Positions 54,702 to 64,000 of a stretch of DNA of 64,000 nt are shown here, in pieces. The number at the start of each line of letters is the position of its first letter. Within the stretch, counting starts at the first letter, position 1. Made by a program: the position numbers and the translations under genes. The notes under the pieces are model-generated. The model had not been told where the DNA came from. It saw nothing but the letters and a program-made list of their open reading frames with translations, and ran no database searches. Origin of the DNA: Triatoma infestans (taxonomy: Eukaryota; Arthropoda; Insecta; Hemiptera; Reduviidae); the NCBI GenBank assembly GCA_011037195.1, contig JAAEAF010000679.1, positions 1 through 64,000 on the forward strand, written 5' to 3'.

Positions 54702-55600
54702 TTTTTAAAAAACGGCTGATTCTCTAAATGTAGAAACTGACAGTTTAGGAAACTTTGCAATTGACATAAAAAAATAATTCCTTTTTTTTAATTTGAATTT
54801 AAAAATATATATATACGTAATCTCAAAAAACACAACTGCCAACCACAGTCAGTTTCAAAAAAAAAAATTATATATATTTTGTTTTTTTCCCTAACGAAAA
54901 GACTGCTGTATTTAAAAAAAAAATTATTAAAAAAATACCGTGCCAAAAAAACGGGCCTATTTGTATGGGATTAATTTTATATATTTATTAGCATTTTTAT
55001 TTTGTAATATAATTAAAAATAAATAAATGTTCGCTAATTTTTTTATTTCATTTTTATTTTGTTTAGCATTTTACAAATTTAAACCTGTAATGTTTTTTGT
55101 TCCCAATTTGGCTGTCCGAAAATGGCTTCTTTTGTTTTAGTAAATATAATTTATTTTTCCAATTTATTGTATAATATAGACACAGATTATTATTATGAAG
55201 GCAATATTATTTGGATAAATGATTTATTTAAAAAGAATTATTTTTATTATTATCATAATAGCTTTTAGATCTGTAAAATTGTAGAATTAGTTTTTACCAT
55301 TTCTTTTAAATTACAAGGCTTTATTTTTTTTTTTATCGATATCGAACAAAGAAATCGATAATTTATAATTTGATATAATCTATTTTTATTAATGTTAATC
55401 AAATTTATTTGATAATTTCCTCTTTTTTTCGCATTAATTGGATAGAGACACAAATTGATTGTAGTGTTTTTTAAAAAAAGAATTTTTAAAAAGTATTTCT
55501 AGTATTTGTTTTTTTCATTTTTTAGACATTAAAAATTTTATTTATATTCTGTAAATGTGAGAAATAAAACATTAAATATTAATTAATTCCTCAAATTAAT
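54702..55600 (+). other. rols/TANC 3' UTR and candidate polyadenylation signals
   Basis: Very AT-rich non-coding sequence directly after the stop. Two overlapping AATAAA hexamers lie at 55018-55027 and another at 55563-55568, so the transcript could end about 340 or 890 nt after the stop. No ORF or recognisable transposon is seen in this interval. Confidence 0.5.
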
Positions 55601-56540
55601 ATTTTCTAAAACAAAAAATGAATTTACTTAAATATTGTTTGTTAAAAAAAACAAAAACATAATATTAAATTTATATTTATTAAAATGGAAAATATTATTC
55701 TAATATTTAAAAATATATTAATCAGAGCCTTGTATTTCGTCTTCCAAAAAGAGAAAGAAAAGTTGAAAAAATGATAAAACATTGTTTTAACTTCAAAAAG
55801 ATTTAGAGCAGAATTTAAAAGATAACTATTTTTGTAATATATATAATAATGTCCTAATAATATTTTTAACTGATTTTATGGCAGTGCAATTGTATTTTTT
55901 CCTTAAAAACAAAAAATGAAAATTGTAATTTGAGAAAAGAAATTATACAAGAATAGCATCACAAGAGAATGAGAGAAAAAAATGTTCATTTTTGTCCTTT
56001 GTTACCTGATCTATATTAGTTTTTATTTATCAATATATATATATTTTTATCATGGATATATATATATATATATCAAGCGGAAAATATCAGGCATGGGAAT
56101 ACAAATACGATGGCTTTCTTATTATTTATATAGATTTTCCCGTACCAAGGCTGTATCGAAAAACAAATGAAAGTAATTCAATACAGTTATGTTTGGCCGT
56201 TGTTAATCAAACAAAAAAAAACTTATTCGCTGGGACCGAAGAAAAAAAAATTTTTTTAGTTCAAAAATGTTTTCTTTGGCACCAGCCAACAAATTTTTGT
56301 TTGTTTGTTTGTTCAAATGAGATTTAATTTCAGACGGCACTGGATAGAGAAAACTTTTTCGACTATAATCAGCTGGAAACCACTACGTTCTAAATGATAT
56401 TGTATTGTGGCTCACATGGATATTAGAGTTTGGGCCTGACAGTTGAACTACTGCACGGTGTGTCTATCAAAGTGTTGCTCGTCTTTGTTAGACCTGGGAT
56501 GTCCGCAGAGACGGCAGGACCCCTGAAAGAATCATGCCCT
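55600..56540. other. Downstream flank, AT-rich, no gene seen
   Basis: It holds tatatatatata runs near 56030 and 56060 and a 91-codon frame at 56052-56327 with no recognisable domain. No splice-linked exons are seen. Confidence 0.35.
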
Positions 56541-56544
56541 TTAA

Positions 56545-57060
56545 TCCACTTCTCCAAAAGCAATTTTTTTTGGAAAATGTTTCAAATAAAACTAATAGGT
56601 TTGTCTGTGAGCATTTGCAAGTTTGAAGTAAATCGTTGAAGCAGTTTTCAAGAAAGTTCCAAAAAACTCAAACATTTATTCTGTAAAGTCTCACTTCCGG
56701 CTAAACTGTTTTTCTTCAAATTCTGAATTCTTTCAATACTTCCAATGCAGTATATCGAAGTGGCACTTTAGAGGAAAGGTAAACGCGGCTGTTCCCTCAG
56801 AAACACTCAAACAAATTCCCGGGGAAAGTGTTTCAAATAAAAGTTATAGGTATTTATATATGTAGATAGAATACGTAGTTGAAGACAATAATTGTTGCCG
56901 TTGTTTTCGAATAAAATCGCGAAAAACCCATTCAGTATACCACGCATACAGACCATTCGCTAAAAACATTTGTTTCATGTACCATTGAAACATGTGTCTC
57001 CGGTGAAAACTCACAATTTCGAAAATTTAACAGATCGCAATGCTTCTTCTTAACAGAAAT
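56545..57060 (-). repeat. CCGGAAGTGC-family, - copy
   Basis: tctcacttccggctaaactg (56688), gtggcactttagaggaaagg (56760), ggaaagtgtttcaaataaaa (56823) and ctccggtgaaaactcacaat (56998) are reverse modules. Confidence 0.65.
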
Positions 57061-57069
57061 TAAAAATGA

Positions 57070-57900
57070 ATACGTATGTATGTGGGCGAGTTTATCTGAT
57101 GGTACGCTAAACCCAAATAGTTACCCATACATATCACTGCAGTACTGTTAGATAAAACTGAATTTTGAAAAACTGACACGCGTAAAATTTCCTCTTGTAG
57201 CAGCAGTAAAAGAGAAAAAAACTAATAAACTGATATGGAAATAATATGAATTGGAGAAATCTTCGGATACGCTGCATAAAACAACTGAAAAAAGATTAAA
57301 ATTAAAACGACTGGGGAAAAAAAAAATTTGATTAAATGCTAAATTTTTCAGAAAGAAACGAAAATTAAGCTAAATTTTAAAATCTTTTGGCTAAAAGCGT
57401 AAAATCACCATGAAATGATTGTCATCATCTCTGTCGCAGAAAAGGGGTTTTTATTTCATGTTTTTTTATTTAAATCCACATCTTACAAATCATATGAAAT
57501 TGTGAATAAATATATATGAAAATAATTAGAAAAAAAATTGGTAAAACGAAGCTTAGCTTCCATTTGTCACCACTAGTTTCCTACCTAAAGCAGTCAGTTA
57601 TTGTAGTTGCTGCTAGATGGCAGTGGAATGCCCAATCTTTGCAGTTTTTATTGTTCAGATTGAATATCGATGTTTTAACATCAATCACCTAATTCAAAGT
57701 TTAAATTATCCCGGAAAGTTAAAATTGGAACAGAATTGTATAATTCTGCGATGTATATATATTTATAGTTCCACTAACTTATGAGTAAAAAATTTAGTTT
57801 AATGTTTTTCTGAATATAATTGATTTTAGGGGAATTCTAAGGTGGTGTTTTAATGTTTGTTTTTTCTTCTATAGATAGTGTAATGTTAGTATTATTAACA
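57070..57900. other. Interval without recognised features
   Basis: AT-rich, includes atatcgatgttttaacatca at 57664. No family repeat or coding frame is seen. Confidence 0.35.
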
Positions 57901-57949
57901 GTATTAGAAAGAATTACATTCATTCATTTTAACATCCATTACAGTCATT

Positions 57950-58170
57950 CATCTTAACATCCATTAAATAAATGTATTGCTAGAATTCCAAGCTCCCAAA
58001 AACAATCTGGTTAGTAGAAGTGCGACTTTACTGAAGGATTTTCTGTGATTTTTACAAGATCTTGTCGAAAAGATGGCTACAAAAAATATTCTTTAAATTT
58101 GGAATGCTAAAAGTATACTTATACAACTTATAATTAACAGATAAACCCATCATTTTTAATCAGGTAGTTT
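57950..58170 (+). repeat. CCGGAAGTGC-family central module
   Basis: caagctcccaaaaacaatct then agtagaagtgcgactttact (58013), and taaatttggaatgctaaaag. Diverged. Confidence 0.45.
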
Positions 58171-58290
58171 CCTGGAGAAGCTGAGATGTGTTAGGTTTAT
58201 ATCCGGTGCCCCTTCACCTAAATTTTATGGTCACAGAAAACAAACATTTAATAAAAATTACTAGTTTGAACAGAATTTATAATAATTGTA

Positions 58291-58625
58291 CGCGGTCATT
58301 CAATAAGTAACAAGACAAATCGCTGTAGCTCACAAACGATTTATTTAATCAATACAAAACTTTGGCCACTTTTCATCATAGTCCCTAACAACATTTATAC
58401 ACTTGTCCCATCATTCTTCTAATTTGTGTATGCCTCTGGCATAAAACTCATTGGGTTGATCTCGAAGGCACTTTTGCCCTGACTTTGAACTTCTTCATTG
58501 GATTGAAAATGTTTCCCACGTAGAGCCTATTTAAGGGGTCCGAACAAATGGAAGTCCGATGGGGCGAGGTCAGGGCTGTAGGAGGGATGTGGAAGGAACT
58601 CCCACCCCACTTTTTGAAGTGTTTC
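58291..58625 (-). mobile_element. Mariner transposase C-terminal fragment with terminal end
   Basis: Minus frame (58625 to 58291) reads WEFLPHPSYSPDLAPSDFHL and FGPLK, the third catalytic Asp block of DD34D mariners (SPDLAPSDFHLF), then after frameshifts FYARGIHKLEE and WDKCIN. The end CGCGGTCATTCAATAAGTAA begins right after a TA at 58289-58290, as mariner ends do. The N-terminal half and the other end are missing. Confidence 0.85.
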
Positions 58626-58639
58626 TTGAGTTAACTGTA

Positions 58640-59142
58640 TGTATCAATGACATCAATGACAAACAGTACATCAGCAACTCCTTCAGACTGGCCTTCATTG
58701 CCACCATCACGATCCCTAGATGGTCTGGCAGAGTCAGAATTAGCGGTAAAACCAACAATCCTAGTTGAAGGGACCGAAGAACTACCTCCAGGGTTATGCG
58801 AAGACTGTGTCTGATTGATCTTGATGTACTTCCAGAAGTAGTACCACCATTCGAAAGTGAAGACCTTATTTATCTCCCTTTTTATTCCTTCTCTCATTTC
58901 ATCCCAGACCCTTTTTAATTCCTTTCAGCTCTTCTTCATTTCGTTTATAATTTCATCCTGGCCCCTCTTTATTTCGTCATTCATTTCGTCCCAGCCTCTC
59001 TATTTTGTCTTTCATTTCATCATGGCCTCTCTTTATTTCCTCTCGCATTTCATTCAAAAATCTTATCAGTTCCTCCATTTTTCGCGTTTGACTTCTGGTA
59101 CTTGTGGGCGTATACAAACTGATACAAAGCTGTTACCTGTTT
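58640..59142 (-). pseudogene. Gypsy-type gag remnant, broken
   Basis: Minus frame from 59080 reads MEELIRFLNEMREEIKRGHD and EMKDKIERLGRNE then a stop; the repeat-like coiled coil continues in another frame (GI-KREINKV), and a Ser-rich SSHNPGGSSSVPSTRIVGFT stretch lies at 58700-58790. A coiled-coil gag next to the PBS is usual for Gypsy elements. The rest of the element is absent (a mariner fragment abuts). Confidence 0.65.
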
Positions 59143-59164
59143 AGATCCTACTTCTGACACCAAA

Positions 59165-59570
59165 TGTAACTTTTTTCGCTCTGAACTAGCTACTGCAACT
59201 AGTTTTTAGTGGGTTTGTTTAGATGAAACATTCTAAACTTCAATAAGAAAAACACCAATTTATTGTTTTGCACAATTAAATTACAAATAAAGCACTTAAT
59301 AATAATTAATACACAGTTTAAACCAACAAAAGTTCACTTAGTTCACTGTTTATTTACTATTCACAAACGCACACTTGGTTTGTAACAAGACACTCTGTAA
59401 ACTGACTAGACTTCAGCTGTTGTTCACTATTTAAAGCAGTGAAGAAGGGTCTGGAAGGTCCTAGAACATTCAGGAAAGGACTAGAGCGCCCGCCAGCGCT
59501 CCCTTGCGGCCACTAGAAGAACTTGAGGTACCTGTTTTCTCTCCTAGATGGCACCAGTGGCTGCGTTACA
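59165..59570 (-). mobile_element. LTR of a Gypsy-type retrotransposon with primer binding site
   Basis: Bounded by TGTAAC (minus 5' end at 59570) and GTTACA (59165-59170), a perfect 6-bp inverted terminus; about 406 bp. Directly internal to it (59143-59164) lies TTTGGTGTCAGAAGTAGGAT, starting with TGG as a tRNA primer site should. The 3' partner LTR is not in the window. Confidence 0.85.
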
Positions 59571-59760
59571 CTACTTAAATGTTTATTTGTGAAATCCGTC
59601 GGTGTTTTCATGGCAGAAACAGTAAAAATGCACTTCCGGTCAACGGATATTCTTCAAATTCAGAACTTTGCAATATATTTAATTCAAAAAAAGAAATTTT
59701 TTAATAAACTTTTCCTTGCTGCAATTATTACACAAATATTCTTTCAAATTTGGAATCATT
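59570..59760 (-). repeat. CCGGAAGTGC-family fragment beside the LTR
   Basis: Immediately next to the LTR, aaatgcacttccggtcaacg at 59625 then tattcttcaaattcagaact is a reverse central module. The LTR element appears inserted into it. Confidence 0.6.
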
Positions 59761-59769
59761 GAAGAGTTC

Positions 59770-61400
59770 AATTCTGAATATTTATAAAGTTTTATAAAAG
59801 GAATGTGACTATAGTTCAGATAGTTTATCACTATGCTTTTACTGTCTGATATCAATCTCCAACTAAAACTTAAAATGCCAATTTAGACTCAAGCCTATAT
59901 CAGTCAGGGATTGTTTCAAATAAAAGTAATTAGTATGCGTTATTTACAGAAAATAGCTTCTTTTTTTTATTTAGTTTACTATAAAATAGCGTAATTTAGC
60001 CAGTAGACCGAAATCAAGTTAATTTATAGCTGCTAAAATGATTTAACAGCCTAAATGGAATGTAACCTTTATTGCATAGTGTCATTGGCAGAGGAAAAGT
60101 GCAAGGTAAGAATAAATAGATCAGTTAAGTGAGCATTGAATAGAGAATACCATCATTGAACTGGTACATCATTCCTGATCGTCAAATTAATTCTGTGACT
60201 GTGTTATCCTTCCTAATTAGGATATTTTAGTTTTAAATTTTCCATTACTTCCCTCCCCACTTTCAACTATTGAACGAACTTAGTGCAGTTTTTCTCAGTT
60301 TTTAACAATAATGGGGACATTGTTTAAAGAAGTGGAACAATTTAGTCGGGTAAGTGGAATTATTTGAATTTTTTAAGCAATTTTATTTTTTAGTGGAGAT
60401 GTTATATTAAAGAATGGAATTTATAAAGCGCAAGCTACAACAAAGTTTCTAGCCATTAGGCTGTTTAAGAATAAAAAAGAAAAGTAAGGAAATAATTCAA
60501 GAAAACCATTGGCAGAATTTTTTGAAACTGATCCACCTTATTTTTAATATATTTTTTAATCTCCTGGTGGCGGAGAGCATTCTTTAATCGTATATACAAC
60601 CAACAAGTATGAGACAGAAACATTTCGTTGAAGTGAACTCTCTACACGAACTTGGTGAATTTGCTCTGACGATGGATGAAAATCCGAACCGGTCAGGAAC
60701 AAAACCAATATGCATGCTACGACGGATAAAATAGCGGGCATTCTTTAATCAGTTGTCATTTCTCCTAATCGATTTTTCTGGTAGTTTGTGTAACAAAGTT
60801 TCTGGTCCCCAGGAAAGATTTACATCACAAAATATAATTAAACTGCAATATATTGCTCTTTAAAGAAGTGTTAAATCGTCTTTCCCAGACTATGATAAGA
60901 TTTTTTTATAAGTTTATTATATAAAAAATTCCTTTTTTCAATTTGTCATAGCAGGAATTAGATTTTTGGCATCAGAGAAAAAAACTGCATATAGATTTTA
61001 TTTTATCAGATGCGTAATAAACTTCTTCGCAAATCCGAGCTTTTAATGTCTCGAGTGACAATTTCAGAACAAGATTTAGGAACTGCAGATTTTCCACAAA
61101 GTATACTATTTATACTTACTAACTTCAAGGATAATTAGTTTAATTTTCTGTTGTGTTATTACGGATTTTTCTATTTCTGAAAGCTATATTATATTCTCAA
61201 GGAAGATAGATAGAAACAATCCACGAACCAGGGTGCTAAATGTGTGTGACTGCATATTAGATCACGTGATAGTTTCTCTTTAAACCCACACAATAAAATT
61301 AAAATGGCAAAAGCCAAATACCTCTAGAGTCATCCTCAGAAACTACTGGAGAATTAAACAACTTCCGTTTATTAGGTTAGATTAGAATTAATTTTGAGGT
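59770..61400. other. Downstream interval
   Basis: AT-rich. It contains one exon-like candidate (see findings, 60311-60349) and no recognised transposon. Confidence 0.3.
60311..60349 (+). other. Candidate short coding exon (first exon of another gene?)
   Basis: An ATG preceded by a pyrimidine-rich stretch (ttacttccctccccactttc) opens MGTLFKEVEQFSR and meets a strong donor GTAAGT. No downstream partner exon is identified in the window. Low confidence. Confidence 0.2.
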
Positions 61401-61407
61401 AAATACA

Positions 61408-61735
61408 CTAAAATGTATATCCTATCATATAATATGATAGATGTATATCATGTATATATGATATCATATGATGTCATATGTATACCATATCGTATGTGTG
61501 TCATACGTATATCATATATGTATATCAAATCGTATGTAGTATATCATATTTATATCACATGTATATCATATCATATGTAAGTCATATGTATGTGTATATC
61601 GTATGTATATCATAAGTGATATCGTATGTATATCATATTTACATCATATCATTGTGTATGTCATATGTATATCATATCATATGTATGTCATATGTATATC
61701 ATATCATATGTATGTCATATGTATATCATTTTCAT
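61408..61735. repeat. ATATCATATG-type simple satellite
   Basis: Tandem variants of tatcatatcatatgtatgtc and related units. The last part (61655-61730) carries near-identical copies of catatgtatatcatatcat. Many alternate copies are interrupted. Confidence 0.92.
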
Positions 61736-61906
61736 TTTTCATTTTTTTTAACAGTTCCAATACAGTAGTAAAAAGTGGGGGTCAAAAGGAAATCGCCACT
61801 TTCAAACACCGATTTAAGGTGCAAGGCGGCAATAAAATCAAAAAACACTAGCACCATCATAAACTAGAGCGAAAATACTTCAACAAACTTTATGTTAACC
61901 TTGTAG

Positions 61907-62494
61907 CAGTGGCGGCTACTGGTATTCGCGATTGCGCGACTGAACTATTTGAAAAAAAAAATTAAATACAAAAGTAACTAATTTTTATATTTTTATCAAA
62001 TATTTCAATTTCAAAAAAATATTTTCATTCTTGTATTAGTTACGAAATTAAGTCAGTAAAAATTGTATATATTGGCCTGATTATCAATTGTTTATAATAA
62101 TCAAAAATCAAATAAATTAATTTAATAATTTTGTTGTCAAATCAGAGAATCAGACATAAAAGAATAGGAACGTATATCATTATAGGAGCTTCTTAAACAT
62201 GTTCGTATAATGAATTGTACACTAGTGTGCAATTCACACTATCATTCTATTGTATGTATATCAGGAGATCTATAAAAAGGTAAGAAGTTGGAGGTTCACA
62301 GTTGGGCGTCGCGCTGGAGAATTTAATATATGTATATAAAATTTCTTTGTGTTAGTATAGAAAAGTGTATATTCTTATTACCTTTTTTAAAATAAGAGTG
62401 GGGGTTACAAGCGCGATGAACATTACTTACGATCTTACGAACGAACTTACCCGATCATACCCGGAGTTAAAAAAGCTGTTTTTAGCAAATAGTC

Positions 62495-62529
<35 letters not shown>

Positions 62530-63312
62530 ATGTATGTGAACAGCATAACTCAAAAACGAAAAACCGTAGAAAGTTCAAACTTCTTATGTAAAGTAAACAC
62601 ACAAAGATGTATAACTTTTATTTAAAACATTTGTCTGGTAAAATTCATTTAAGGGCACTTTTAGGGGAGGGGTGGGGTTATATTTTTCTCTAAAGTGCTC
62701 TCATAGTTGATTATACAATTCTATCATCCAAACCAAATTAATTAGAAATAAATAGATGGCCAAAATTCTGAGTTTCAAGAAAATAGTAAACCGGAAGTGC
62801 GCTTTTACTGAACAGTTTTTTTTCATTTTTCGACGAATTTCATTAAATTTAGAACACAAACTATAAAATTTCTCAACTATAATTTTGAGATGTGATCTGC
62901 CTGTGCCAATGTGTGGATTTTTATATATTATTTTTATATTTATAAAAATTTGATGTTGATATTGGTACTTAAACATCACTAAGATATATGACCCAGCAAA
63001 GAATCGATGCTAACTCATTGACATGTCCTTTGAACCGAAACACTTTATTTAGATAATAAAAATTTCCGTTAAGTTAACCACTTAATTTTAGAACTCAAAC
63101 GGTACAACTCTTTTTTCACACTTTTTCTCTGGGTGCACAGTGACCGATTTATTGTTAATTTAACATATTTAATTGTAGGGGAAGGATGCAAGTTATACCT
63201 GGCTCCTGGCTTACTTCATGATTTCTATCTAGCCAAGCAATAATGATAGGTAATGTAAGTATTTAAAAAAAAATGTTGAACCCCCACATATCCAAGTCAG
63301 GAGCCGCCACTG
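61907..63312. mobile_element. hAT-like non-autonomous element with 8-bp target duplication
   Basis: Terminal inverted repeats: CAGTGGCGGCTACTGG at 61907 against CAGTGGCGGCTCCTGA (reverse of 63297-63312). Flanking duplication CCTTGTAG (61899-61906) / CCTTGTAA (63313-63320), one mismatch, 8 bp as in hAT. No transposase frame is seen. A CCGGAAGTGC-family copy is nested at 62390-62870. Confidence 0.82.
62390..62870 (+). repeat. CCGGAAGTGC-family, + copy nested inside the hAT-like element
   Basis: aaaagctgtttttagcaaat, gtgtgtgtgtgtgtgtatgt (62497-62536), gaacagcataactcaaaaac, then ggggaggggtggggttatat (62663) and aaaccggaagtgcgctttta (62790). Confidence 0.75.
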
Positions 63313-63489
63313 CCTTGTAAATATCTTCCTTTGTTTAAGAGTTATTTCAAAATTGGGCCCGTTAAAGTGGGACACCCTGTATATCATAGATATGTATCGC
63401 AATAATCCTCCGTAATAATTGCATATCCATAACTGGACATTTATTTCCTTATAAATATTGTTTTCTGAGTAGCGAGAGAACACTGACTG

Positions 63490-63900
63490 GAGGCGGTTTT
63501 TTGTTAAACATTTTCCCTGAATAGTTTTTGTGGGGGTTGTGCGGGAAAAGTAGCGATATGCTCTCTTCTAAAGTACCACTTTAGTAAAATATATGATTTT
63601 ACCATATACCCAATATTAATGCACTAGAAGCTAGAAAACAGAATTCCAAATTTGATGAAAATCGGTTAATCGGTAGTGCGATTTTACATTGTGGGTTTCT
63701 GAGTTTTTGAAATATTCTCGCAAACAGTTACAACGATTTTCTCTAAACTTGGAATGCTTGCTGCTGAGAGAGCAACGTAACACTTTTATTTGGAACATTT
63801 TTCTGAAAACAATTGATTTCATTGGAATTATTAGAGGTCTGTTAGTTAGTTCAAAATTAAATTTACACATGCTTCCTAATTATGACATAGAGTGCTCCAC
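63490..63900 (+). repeat. CCGGAAGTGC-family, + copy
   Basis: gttaaacattttccctgaat, ctctaaagtaccactttag-like (63568), tcggtagtgcgattttaca (63668), tacaacgattttctctaaac and acttttatttggaacatttt are successive modules. Confidence 0.65.
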
Positions 63901-64000
63901 ATAAGGCCGCTCAGGTATGCAAGTAAAATCTTTTAAGGCCAGCTCCACTAAACATTGTAACGTTGCAATTTTAAAGAAAATTTCTTGATTAAATTGCATT

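Noticed and set aside
61408..61735. CRISPR-like repeat array
   Set aside because: The repeats are short, irregular ATATCATATG units without spacers, a eukaryotic simple satellite.

Overview
The window is eukaryotic. It is AT-rich, has no dense ORFs, and one gene is split by GT..AG introns from about 0.1 kb to 10 kb. The gene is the TANC / rolling pebbles (rols, antisocial) orthologue on the + strand, and all of its coding exons appear to lie here. An N-terminal RING finger on a TANC-type protein, the kinds of LINEs present (R1-like, R2-like, Jockey-like, RTE-like), a mariner and a Gypsy-type LTR point to an arthropod, probably an insect. Hemiptera is only a guess.

Layout. 1-12.1 kb: intergenic or 5' flank, filled with an interspersed repeat, tRNA-derived SINEs, an RTE-like LINE tail, a second LINE tail and a palindromic Penelope/hammerhead-like element. 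12,102-54,701: the rols/TANC gene, which I resolve into 25 coding exons. Their splice phases all agree and give one open reading frame of 1,388 codons: short basic N-terminus, RING finger, low-complexity Ser-rich linker, STAND-type P-loop ATPase, winged-helix-like region, 11 ankyrin repeats, TPR region, and a C-terminus ending T-S-L. Introns hold at least eleven dead LINE pieces (R2-like with restriction-like endonuclease, R1-like, RNase H-bearing I-like pieces, Jockey), mostly antisense to the gene. 54.7-64 kb: 3' UTR, then a mariner fragment, a Gypsy LTR with primer binding site and gag remnant, an ATATCAT-type satellite, and a hAT-like element carrying a nested repeat.

The most unusual content is one repeat family, called here the CCGGAAGTGC family. 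It occurs roughly every 1-2 kb in both orientations outside the dense exon cluster. It has hairpin-like ends, two related internal modules, a reconstructed length near 0.9 kb, and no coding capacity that I can see. I do not recognise it as a named transposon. Its right end lies just upstream of the acceptors of exons 3, 19 and 24. In two places younger LINEs have inserted into it with clean 13-bp target duplications, which gives a relative age order.

In rols/TANC biology (known from Drosophila and vertebrates) the protein is a scaffold for myoblast fusion or the postsynaptic density. RING, ATPase, ankyrin and TPR parts gather membrane receptors and cytoskeletal partners. That role is inferred for this gene by homology only.
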